DNA of 22,714 bases from JAVBPB01 sp031549965 (GTDB lineage: Bacteria > Bacillota > Clostridia > Lachnospirales > Lachnospiraceae): the NCBI GenBank assembly GCA_031549965.1, contig JAVBPB010000053.1:1-22714 (forward strand), written 5' to 3'. This document shows, piece by piece, positions 1 to 5,108 of this stretch (within the stretch, counting starts at the first letter, position 1; each line of letters opens with the position of its first letter). Both the position numbers and the translations under genes were made by a program. The notes beneath the pieces are model-generated. The model saw only the letters and a program-made list of their open reading frames with translations, did no database searches and was not told where the DNA came from.

Positions 1-116
1 CAAACGTAGGCAGAGGTGGAGATGATACATTATTTGCATTAGTAGATGGTGTAGTAAGATTCGAGAGAAAGGGCAGAGATAAGAAACAAGTTTCTATCTA
101 CCCTGTAGCTGAATAG
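1..116 (+). CDS. rpmA: 50S ribosomal protein L27 (3' end only)
   Basis: The first bases carry the last 37 codons of a reading frame that ends with TAG at 114-116. The residues include GRGGDDTLFALVDG, VRFERKG and a C-terminal VSIYPVAE, which is the typical tail of bacterial ribosomal protein L27, a component of the 50S subunit near the peptidyl-transferase centre. The 5' end is outside the window. Placement directly before obgE is the usual arrangement (rplU-rpmA-obgE) in Firmicutes. Coordinates assume the first complete codon at base 3. Confidence 0.93.
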   Translation, partial: NVGRGGDDTLFALVDGVVRFERKGRDKKQVSIYPVAE

Positions 117-129
117 TTAGATATTAATT

Positions 130-158
130 GGCTTCAATCTGTTGGGTTGAAGCCTTTT
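130..158 (+). terminator. hairpin terminator/attenuator between rpmA and obgE
   Basis: GGCTTCAA at 130-137 pairs perfectly with TTGAAGCC at 147-154 across a 9-nt loop and is followed by TTTT at 155-158. It sits 14 nt after the rpmA stop codon and only about 10 nt before the obgE ribosome-binding site. It could partly terminate rpmA transcripts and lower ObgE expression relative to L27. The T-run is short, so termination is probably incomplete. Confidence 0.65.
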
Positions 159-179
159 GTACATTATTAGGAGGTACTT

Positions 180-1472
180 ATGTTTGCAGATAGTGCAAAG
201 ATATTTATTAAATCAGGAAAAGGCGGCGATGGACATGTAAGTTTTCGTCGAGAAATATTTGTAGCCAATGGCGGACCAGATGGCGGTGACGGTGGAAAAG
301 GTGGCGACCTTATATTTGAAGTTGAAGAAGGACTTAACACTCTTACGGATTTTAGGCATGTTCGTAAATATGTAGCTCAAAGTGGCGATGAGGGTGGTAA
401 GAAGAATAAACATGGAAAAAATGGTGAAGACCTTATTATAAAGGTTCCTGAAGGAACTATTATCAAAGATGATGAAACTGGCAAGATTATTGCAGATATG
501 TCAGGCGAAAATCGTAGAGAGATAATTTTAAAAGGTGGTAGAGGTGGCAAAGGTAATCAGCATTATGCTACAGCAACAATGCAGGTTCCTAAGTATGCTC
601 AACCTGGTGTGAAGGCTAAGGAGCTTTGGGTTAGACTTGAGCTTAAGGTTATTGCAGACGTGGGACTTGTAGGATTTCCTAATGTTGGAAAATCAACATT
701 ATTATCACGAGTAACAAATGCAACTCCTAAGATAGCTAATTACCATTTTACAACCTTAAATCCAAATCTAGGTGTAGTTGATTTAGATGATGGTAATGGA
801 TTTGTAATCGCTGATATTCCAGGACTTATAGAAGGTGCTAGTGAAGGAATTGGTTTAGGTCATGAGTTCCTTAAACATATTGAAAGAACAAAAGTTATTA
901 TTCATATGGTAGATGCAGCTTCTGTTGAGGGAAGGGATCCTATAGAAGATATTAAGATTATTAATGCAGAATTAGAAGCATATAATCCTGAGCTTTTAAC
1001 AAGACCACAGGTTATAGCTGCTAACAAGATAGATGCCATTTATGATGAAGATGAAAGTTTTATTGATAAGATAAAGGAAGAATTTGAGCCAAAAGGTATA
1101 AAGGTATTCCCTATCTCAGCAGTTAGTGGAAAGGGTATTAAAGAACTTTTATATGCGGTAAGTGATATTCTTAAAACAATGGATAGTAAGATTGTTGTGT
1201 TTGAAAAAGAATTTTTCCCTAATGAGTTTAATGATAATCCAGATGAACCTTTTACAGTAGAAAAAGCAGAAGGCGAAGAGGGCGTATTTGTTATCGAAGG
1301 CCCACGAATCGAGCGTATGCTTGGTTATACAAATCTTGAATCAGAAAAAGGATTTTTGTTCTTCCAAAACTTTATGAAAACAAATGGTATTTTAGAGCAA
1401 CTTGAAGAACTTGGTATTGAAGATGGGGATACTGTAAGAATATATGGACATGAATTTGATTATTATAAATAG
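180..1472 (+). CDS. obgE: GTPase ObgE/CgtA
   Basis: This is an essential ribosome-associated GTPase acting in late 50S assembly and stress signalling. The 430-residue protein has the three Obg-family parts in order. A glycine-rich Obg fold covers about residues 1-158 (many GGxGG motifs, for example at 31-42 and 119-124). A G domain follows, with G1 GFPNVGKS at 165-172, the switch I threonines at 191-192, G3 DIPG at 212-215, G4 NKID at 282-285 and SAVSGKG as G5. A C-terminal OCT domain fills about residues 350-430. The ATG at 180 has AGGAGG at 169-174. It heads a run of co-directional genes (yhbY, nadD, yqeK, rsfS), several also concerned with the ribosome. Confidence 0.97.
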   Translation: MFADSAKIFIKSGKGGDGHVSFRREIFVANGGPDGGDGGKGGDLIFEVEEGLNTLTDFRHVRKYVAQSGDEGGKKNKHGKNGEDLIIKVPEGTIIKDDETGKIIADMSGENRREIILKGGRGGKGNQHYATATMQVPKYAQPGVKAKELWVRLELKVIADVGLVGFPNVGKSTLLSRVTNATPKIANYHFTTLNPNLGVVDLDDGNGFVIADIPGLIEGASEGIGLGHEFLKHIERTKVIIHMVDAASVEGRDPIEDIKIINAELEAYNPELLTRPQVIAANKIDAIYDEDESFIDKIKEEFEPKGIKVFPISAVSGKGIKELLYAVSDILKTMDSKIVVFEKEFFPNEFNDNPDEPFTVEKAEGEEGVFVIEGPRIERMLGYTNLESEKGFLFFQNFMKTNGILEQLEELGIEDGDTVRIYGHEFDYYK

Positions 1473-1485
1473 GAGGTAAGTCTGT

Positions 1486-1770
1486 ATGACAAGTAAAAGA
1501 CGAGCTTTTTTAAAGGGTAAGGCAATGACAATGGATTCTATTTTTCAAATAGGTAAATCTAGTCTTACTCCTGAAGTGACAAAAGCTGTTGATGAAGCAT
1601 TAGAAGCGAGAGAGCTTATTAAGATTAATGTACTTAAAAACTGTTTAGATGATATTCGTTATATTGCTGAAGCATTAGCAGAACGTACACATTCAGATGT
1701 GGTTCAAGTTATAGGAAGAAAAATAGTACTATTTAGAGCTGCAAAGGAAAATTCAAAATATGATGAATAA
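1486..1770 (+). CDS. yhbY: YhbY-family CRM-domain RNA-binding protein
   Basis: The 94-residue product matches the small single-domain YhbY family, which binds pre-50S particles through a CRM (KH-like) fold. It shows the family start (TSKRRAFLKGKA), the loop FQIGKSSLT in the position of the GxxG RNA-binding turn, and the ending VVQVIGRKIVLFR. AGGAGG lies just upstream at about 1472-1477 and the gap from obgE is 13 nt, so the two are co-transcribed. Its last 11 bases overlap the start of nadD, implying translational coupling. Confidence 0.93.
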   Translation: MTSKRRAFLKGKAMTMDSIFQIGKSSLTPEVTKAVDEALEARELIKINVLKNCLDDIRYIAEALAERTHSDVVQVIGRKIVLFRAAKENSKYDE

Positions 1771-2365
1771 GGTAGGTATTATGGGTGGCACTTTTAACCC
1801 AGTTCATAATGGACATATAGAACTTGCATTAACAGCATATAAGCAATTTTCTTTAGACAAGGTATTAGTTATGATATCACCAACTCCACCTCACAAGGCA
1901 GGAGATGATATCTTAGATATAGGTGATAGAGTAAATATGTTGAAATTGGCAGTAAAAGAGTATCCAAACGAATTAGAATTCTCTGATTTTGAATTAAAAC
2001 GCGAAGGATATATTTATACTGCTGAAACATTAACACTATTAAAAGATGAAAATCCAGATACGCAGTATTATTTTATAATGGGTGGTGATTCAATTGAAAA
2101 CATTGAAAAATGGTATCATCCAGAGATAGTTTTAGAAAAAGCTACCATTATTGTAGCCGGACGAAATGAAATGCGTGATAAGCAAATGGAAGAATATATT
2201 GAATACCTTAAGAATAAATATAATGCAACGATATATACATTAGTTATGAATGACATTCCTATATCATCAAGTATGATTCGTGAAAAAATCAAATCAAATG
2301 ATACTATAAAGGATTTTGTTCCCATATGTGTAGATGATTATATAAAGGAACATCGTTTGTATTAG
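1760..2365 (+). CDS. nadD: nicotinate-nucleotide adenylyltransferase
   Basis: NadD transfers AMP from ATP to nicotinate mononucleotide in NAD synthesis. The 201-residue protein begins with the nucleotidyltransferase signature GGTFNPVHNGH (HNGH at 16-19) and has the second ATP-binding motif ISSSMIR at about 168-174. The length is normal. Two adjacent ATG codons (1760 and 1763) are possible starts. Both lie inside the last codons of yhbY, so reinitiation after yhbY is likely. The pairing of nadD with yqeK is standard in Firmicutes. Confidence 0.95.
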   Translation: MMNKVGIMGGTFNPVHNGHIELALTAYKQFSLDKVLVMISPTPPHKAGDDILDIGDRVNMLKLAVKEYPNELEFSDFELKREGYIYTAETLTLLKDENPDTQYYFIMGGDSIENIEKWYHPEIVLEKATIIVAGRNEMRDKQMEEYIEYLKNKYNATIYTLVMNDIPISSSMIREKIKSNDTIKDFVPICVDDYIKEHRLY

Positions 2366-2370
2366 CAATA

Positions 2371-2395
2371 ATAATATTAATGAAATTAATATTAT
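2371..2395 (+). other. AT-only perfect hairpin between nadD and yqeK
   Basis: The 11-nt arms at 2371-2381 and 2385-2395 are exact inverted complements around a GAA triloop. Every base pair is A-T, and there is no T-run, so this is not a normal intrinsic terminator. It ends eight bases before the yqeK ribosome-binding site. It may be an mRNA processing or stability element, or chance in AT-rich DNA. Confidence 0.4.
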
Positions 2396-2413
2396 CATTG
2401 TATGGAGGAGTAT

Positions 2414-3001
2414 ATGAACAGAGAAATAAGAGACCTTTTTAAGAAAACAAGAAAACCTTTAAAAGATAAGTTAACAAACTCAAGATATGAACATACTTTA
2501 GGCGTAGAATATACTGCAGCTTCACTTGCAATGTGCTATAGTGCAGATATCTTCAAGGCAGAGATGGCTGGTCTTTTGCATGATTGTGCAAAATGCTATT
2601 CAGAAGATTTTTTAATTGAGGTTTGCAAAAGAAATGATATACCTATTAGTGATATCGAATACAAATTACCTTATCTATTACATGCTAAAGTAGGAGCTTT
2701 TCTTGCTAAAGATACATATGGTATAGATGATGAAGAAATATTGTCAGCTATTAAGTATCATTCTACAGGAAGAGAAAATATGACTCTTCTTGAAAAGATA
2801 GTTTTCGTAGCTGATTATATCGAGCCACGTCGTGATCTTGCACCAAATTTAGTAGAAATACGTAAGATGGCATATAATGATATAGATACGGCTGTTTTAA
2901 TGATATTAGAAGACACTCTTAATTATTTAAGAACACAATCAGGTGAAATAGACCCTGCAACAGAAGAAACATATAATTATTACAAAAAAAGATTCGACTA
3001 A
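2414..3001 (+). CDS. yqeK: HD-domain Ap4A hydrolase YqeK
   Basis: YqeK proteins are HD-superfamily metal phosphohydrolases that split diadenosine tetraphosphate symmetrically. This one has the family pattern: RYEHTLGVEYTA supplies the first metal-binding His, LLHDCAK the HD pair, then KYHSTGR and FVADYIEPRRD. I chose the ATG at 2414 (195 residues) rather than the upstream in-frame ATG at 2402 because GGAGGAG at 2404-2410 is then a correctly spaced ribosome-binding site. The last codons, from the Lys-Lys pair through TAA at 2999-3001, lie inside a 34-bp repeat also found after lexA, so its C-terminus may have been shaped by that repeat. Confidence 0.92.
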   Translation: MNREIRDLFKKTRKPLKDKLTNSRYEHTLGVEYTAASLAMCYSADIFKAEMAGLLHDCAKCYSEDFLIEVCKRNDIPISDIEYKLPYLLHAKVGAFLAKDTYGIDDEEILSAIKYHSTGRENMTLLEKIVFVADYIEPRRDLAPNLVEIRKMAYNDIDTAVLMILEDTLNYLRTQSGEIDPATEETYNYYKKRFD

Positions 3002-3017
3002 AGTCGAACTTTTCAAG
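2984..3017 (+). repeat. 34-bp repeat, copy 1 (yqeK 3' end)
   Basis: Seven A residues, then a hairpin TTCGAC-TAAA-GTCGAA (2993-3008), then CTTTTCAAG. The same 34 bases occur on the minus strand at 3536-3569 with two differences, and the hairpin core recurs at 18682-18695. The TAA in the loop is the stop codon of yqeK. Confidence 0.7.
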
Positions 3018-3063
3018 TGATTTCCCATTAACTAAAAAGATTAAGAAAGGATAGTGAATAAAG

Positions 3064-3417
3064 ATGAATACAAACTCAAAAGAAATGGCAAAATTAGCAG
3101 TTGCTGCATTAGAAGATAAAAAAGGAAATGATGTTAAAATTATTGATATAAGTCAAGTTTCAGTTATTGCTGATTATTTTATAATAGCAAGTGGTAATAA
3201 CATAAATCAAGTTAAAGCTCTTTGTGATAATGTAACTGATGAACTTGCAAAAGCTGGTCATGATTGTAAGCAAGTAGAAGGATATAATACAGCTAATTGG
3301 ATTTTAATGGATTATGGCGATATTATTGTTCATGTGTTTAACCAAGAAGATAGATTATTCTATGACTTAGAAAGAATTTGGAGAGACGGAAAGACAATAG
3401 AAATAGAAGAACTTTAG
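3064..3417 (+). CDS. rsfS: ribosomal silencing factor RsfS
   Basis: RsfS (RsfA/YbeB/Iojap family) binds ribosomal protein L14 and blocks subunit joining when nutrients are scarce. The 117-residue product has the family landmarks: DVKIIDISQVSVIADYFIIASG near residues 23-44, the region KQVEGYNTANWILMDYGDIIVHVF, and a C-terminal FYDLERIW. AAGAAAGG about 13 bases upstream is a plausible ribosome-binding site. It ends the obgE gene run and is followed by a strong terminator. The yqeK-rsfS neighbourhood is conserved in Firmicutes. Confidence 0.95.
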   Translation: MNTNSKEMAKLAVAALEDKKGNDVKIIDISQVSVIADYFIIASGNNINQVKALCDNVTDELAKAGHDCKQVEGYNTANWILMDYGDIIVHVFNQEDRLFYDLERIWRDGKTIEIEEL

Positions 3418-3444
3418 ATTGAGATAAGTGCTGTTGTACCAATC

Positions 3445-3490
3445 AAAAACACCATATTTGTTGTGTTATCGCAACAAATATGGTGTTTTT
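3445..3490. terminator. bidirectional terminator between rsfS and lexA
   Basis: Arms at 3445-3463 and 3472-3490 are perfectly complementary over 19 bp with an 8-nt loop. Each arm ends in five A or T residues, so the structure can terminate both the + strand obgE-rsfS transcript and the convergent lexA transcript. Confidence 0.9.
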
Positions 3491-3517
3491 GAAAACAAAC
3501 TTGTTTGATTTGTTTAT

Positions 3518-3539
3518 CAAGAATTACAAGCAATTCTTG
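3518..3539. repeat. AATTCTT hairpin repeat, copy 1
   Basis: CAAGAATT at 3518-3525 pairs with AATTCTTG at 3532-3539. The stretch from AAGAATT through TTGTAAA closely matches bases 18830-18854 upstream of the MTA/SAH nucleosidase gene. Here it abuts the 34-bp repeat that follows lexA. Confidence 0.55.
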
Positions 3540-3569
3540 TAAAGTTTGACTTTAGTCGAATCTTTTTTT
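3536..3569 (-). repeat. 34-bp repeat, copy 2 (lexA 3' end)
   Basis: Read on the minus strand, this matches 2984-3017 at 32 of 34 positions, including the A7 tract, the GATTCGACTAAAGTC core and the CTTTnCAAG tail. It begins with the last base of the lexA stop codon. One arm base differs, leaving a G-T wobble in the hairpin. Confidence 0.7.
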
Positions 3570-4186
3570 TAGGCCATATTTCTATAAAGAGCAATAACCT
3601 TTCCTAAAATTTCACAATTAGGAACTATAATCGGATCCATATAATCATTTTCTGGTTGTAGCCTTATGTATCCATCTTCCTTATAAAATGTCTTAACAGT
3701 AGCTGAATCGTCTACAAGAGCAACAATCATTTCTCCATTCCTTGCACTTGAACGTTTTTCAACAACTACCATATCACCATCAAGTATACCCTTATTTATC
3801 ATGCTTTCACCTTTAACAATAAGCATAAAAACATCATTATTTGGTAAAAACTCAACTGGAATAGGGAAGTAGTCTTCAATGTTTTCAACGGCAAATAAGG
3901 GTTCACCAGCTGCAACCCTTCCTAATATAGGTACATTAACCATCTCTTTTCTGTTTAAATTAAAGTTATCATCAATAATCTCAATAGCTCTTGGCTTTGT
4001 AGGGTCTCTCCTTATATAACCATTCTTTTCTAATGACTCTAGATGAGCGTGTACTGAAGAAGTAGACTTTAAGTTAACAGCCTCGCATATTTCTCTAACA
4101 GCAGGGGGATAACCTTTGCCTAATATTTCTTTCTTGATATATTCAAGTATTTCTAATTGTTTAGCAGATATTTTTCCTTGTGACAT
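3569..4186 (-). CDS. lexA: SOS regulator LexA
   Basis: LexA represses DNA-damage genes and cleaves itself when bound by RecA filaments. The 205-residue protein has a winged-helix N-terminus (residues about 1-70, recognition region REICEAVNLKSTSSVHAHLESL) and a C-terminal S24 peptidase fold. The Ala-Gly cleavage site is at 93-94 (AAGEPLF), the catalytic Ser at 128 (GESM) and the catalytic Lys at 165 (ATVKTF). All key residues are present, so it should be active. AAAGGTAGG lies upstream of the ATG. Its promoter (4230-4258) holds an SOS-box-like sequence, indicating autoregulation, and the divergent neighbour is a YneA-like protein as in Bacillus. Confidence 0.97.
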   Translation of the reverse strand: MSQGKISAKQLEILEYIKKEILGKGYPPAVREICEAVNLKSTSSVHAHLESLEKNGYIRRDPTKPRAIEIIDDNFNLNRKEMVNVPILGRVAAGEPLFAVENIEDYFPIPVEFLPNNDVFMLIVKGESMINKGILDGDMVVVEKRSSARNGEMIVALVDDSATVKTFYKEDGYIRLQPENDYMDPIIVPNCEILGKVIALYRNMA

Positions 4187-4229
4187 ATGAATTACCTACC
4201 TTTCTAAGTGTTTATCTGTTCTTTAATAT

Positions 4230-4258
4230 ATAATACCATACCTTTGTTCGAATTGCAA
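4230..4258 (-). promoter_or_regulatory. lexA promoter with embedded SOS operator
   Basis: On the minus strand, TTGCAA (4258-4253) and TATTAT (4235-4230) are separated by exactly 17 nt. The spacer contains CGAACAAAGGTATG (4250-4237), a match to the first half and spacing of the Firmicute SOS box GAAC-N4-GTTC. The 11-mer CGAACAAAGGT recurs in the divergent promoter. Confidence 0.75.
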
Positions 4259-4268
4259 GAAAAAATAC

Positions 4269-4293
4269 AAACGAATGTTCAAAACAAATGTTC
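4269..4293. promoter_or_regulatory. two partial SOS boxes between the divergent promoters
   Basis: AAAC-GAAT-GTTC at 4269-4280 and AAAC-AAAT-GTTC at 4282-4293 each differ from GAAC-N4-GTTC by one base. They stand back to back between the lexA and LysM-gene promoters and could extend LexA binding. Confidence 0.45.
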
Positions 4294-4303
4294 TAAAAAG
4301 TTC

Positions 4304-4332
4304 TTGACAAACCTTTGTTCGAATGTTATATT
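4304..4332 (+). promoter_or_regulatory. promoter of the LysM gene with SOS operator in spacer
   Basis: TTGACA at 4304-4309 and TATATT at 4327-4332 are 17 nt apart, close to the sigma-A consensus. The spacer holds AAACCTTTGTTC (4309-4320), whose complement GAACAAAGGTTT is one base from GAAC-N4-GTTC and shares 11 bases with the lexA operator. Confidence 0.8.
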
Positions 4333-4342
4333 GTTTATATAA

Positions 4343-4354
4343 GAACATAGGTTC
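4343..4354 (+). promoter_or_regulatory. perfect SOS box in the LysM-gene leader
   Basis: GAACATAGGTTC is an exact match to GAAC-N4-GTTC. It lies just after the expected transcription start of the LysM gene, where a bound repressor would block early elongation. Confidence 0.75.
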
Positions 4355-4403
4355 ACATTTATATAACTGTATTAAAACAAAATACAGTAGATTGGAGCAA
4401 AGT

Positions 4404-4712
4404 ATGAATACTACAAAAGATATTATTAAAAAGATCATTAGAAGAAGAGCAACTATAGCATTGATAGCAGTAGTAGCAGTTATGATTTCATTTATGATTA
4501 CATCATTGACAGCAGAAGGCAGTACTGAAATGAAAAGATGCTACAAAACTATAGAGATACAATCAGGTGATTCTCTTTGGAGTATAGCGTCTGAATATTG
4601 TGACGAAACAACAACTTTAGACGATTACATAAAAGACATAAAATTTATAAACAATCTTTCTTCTGACAGTATTAGCGCAGGTAATTACTTAGTAGTATCA
4701 TATTTTGAATAA
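4404..4712 (+). CDS. YneA-like LysM protein (SOS cell-division inhibitor candidate)
   Basis: The 102-residue product has a short basic N-terminus, one membrane segment at about residues 16-36, and a C-terminal LysM domain beginning with YKTIEIQSGDSLWSIASEYC that should bind peptidoglycan outside the membrane. This is the layout of YneA of Bacillus subtilis, which halts division during the SOS response. The ATG at 4404 has GGAG at 4394-4397; longer in-frame starts would begin upstream of the predicted transcription start. It lies divergent from lexA and carries SOS operators in and just after its promoter. The identification as a division inhibitor rests on architecture, position and operators, not on close sequence similarity. 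Confidence 0.85.
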   Translation: MNTTKDIIKKIIRRRATIALIAVVAVMISFMITSLTAEGSTEMKRCYKTIEIQSGDSLWSIASEYCDETTTLDDYIKDIKFINNLSSDSISAGNYLVVSYFE

Positions 4713-4774
4713 TAGGACAAGCTTTATACAATATGTTTGAATTAAATAGCTGTTTTCCCTAAAAAGTATAAACC

Positions 4775-4819
4775 ATCAAAACACACAAGAACTTAAACTT
4801 CTTGTGTGTTTTGATTTTT
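4775..4819 (+). terminator. terminator after the LysM gene
   Basis: Seventeen-base arms at 4775-4791 and 4799-4815 pair perfectly across a 7-nt loop and run into TTTTT. The AAAACACACAA and TTGTGTGTTTT parts of the arms recur in the hairpin at 8567-8602. Confidence 0.85.
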
Positions 4820-4827
4820 ATGGATGC

Positions 4828-4929
4828 TTATACTAATGGCTTATCTATTTCTAATTTTATCGCCAAGTCTTCAATGTTTCCAATAAAATGTTTAACATTA
4901 GGGTAAGGCAGTGGTAAAATAATTGACAT
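4828..4929 (-). pseudogene. possible small ORF or gene remnant, 33 codons
   Basis: A minus-strand reading frame runs from ATG (4929-4927) to TAA (4830-4828). Its translation contains LPYPNVKHFIGNIEDLAIK, which looks more protein-like than random AT-rich translation. There is no ribosome-binding site before the ATG, and the ORF overlaps the promoter of the methyltransferase on the other strand. It could be the decayed 3' end of a lost gene or chance. I do not recognise a family. The rest of the 4713-5025 gap holds the terminator at 4775-4819 and the promoter and hairpins listed separately. Confidence 0.2.
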
Positions 4930-4952
4930 TTTTATAATAGGTATAATATAAT
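4923..4952 (+). promoter_or_regulatory. promoter of the methyltransferase leader
   Basis: TTGACA at 4923-4928 and TATAAT at 4947-4952 are 18 nt apart. An overlapping TATAAT at 4942-4947 would be too close. Transcription from here gives a leader of about 150 nt before the methyltransferase start codon. Confidence 0.7.
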
Positions 4953-4976
4953 TGTATATGAACCATAAGCTTATAC

Positions 4977-4991
4977 CACAGATTTTCTGTG
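4977..4991 (+). promoter_or_regulatory. small hairpin in the methyltransferase leader
   Basis: CACAGA (4977-4982) pairs with TCTGTG (4986-4991) around TTT. It precedes the ribosome-binding site of the leader peptide. The palindrome ATAAGCTTAT lies just upstream at 4965-4974. Confidence 0.45.
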
Positions 4992-5025
4992 TTGTAATAA
5001 AACAAAAAAAGAAGGGGTGTTTATC

Positions 5026-5082
5026 ATGAAAAATATAGTTATCACTACAATTATTACATCAAGGAGGGTGACTATACTTTAA
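5026..5082 (+). CDS. putative 18-residue leader peptide
   Basis: The frame MKNIVITTIITSRRVTIL has its own good ribosome-binding site (GAAGGGGTG at 5011-5019, six bases before the ATG) and ends with TAA at 5080-5082, 26 bases before the methyltransferase start. It contains tandem AGG-AGG arginine codons (5062-5067), normally uncommon in AT-rich Firmicutes. These codons form most of the first arm of a hairpin (5063-5069 with 5082-5088), and the stop codon touches the second arm. This layout resembles the leader peptides that control erm and other antibiotic-resistance genes by ribosome stalling. Translation of the peptide is inferred from the ribosome-binding site only; I do not recognise the sequence. 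Confidence 0.55.
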   Translation: MKNIVITTIITSRRVTIL

Positions 5083-5101
5083 CCCTCCAAAAAACAGGAG
5101 G
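5063..5101 (+). promoter_or_regulatory. alternative hairpins over the methyltransferase RBS
   Basis: Three arms are visible: arm 1 GGAGGGT (5063-5069), arm 2 ACCCTCC (5082-5088), and arm 3, the ribosome-binding site AGGAGG (5096-5101). Arm 1 pairs with arm 2 over 7 bp and leaves the site free. If arm 1 is occupied, CCTCC of arm 2 (5084-5088) can pair with GGAGG (5097-5101) and hide it. Arm 1 lies inside the leader peptide, so its translation could switch the structure. Confidence 0.6.
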
Positions 5102-5108
5102 AATTATT

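Noticed and set aside
213..413. Minus-strand ORF inside obgE
   Set aside because: It is antisense to a clear ObgE reading frame with full motifs. The similar ORFs opposite nadD, rluD, aroB, sepF, yggS, mtnN and minD were dropped for the same reason.
3464..3568. CRISPR-like array
   Set aside because: The several hairpins here have different sequences and no regular repeat-spacer spacing; they are terminators and dispersed repeats.
4223..4438. 71-codon minus-strand ORF over the lexA/LysM promoter region
   Set aside because: It covers both promoters and operators, has no ribosome-binding site and is rich in AT-derived Phe, Leu, Tyr and Ile.
4323..4712. Longer start for the LysM protein
   Set aside because: The upstream ATG precedes the -10 element (4327-4332), so it would not be in the transcript; the ATG at 4404 has a good ribosome-binding site.
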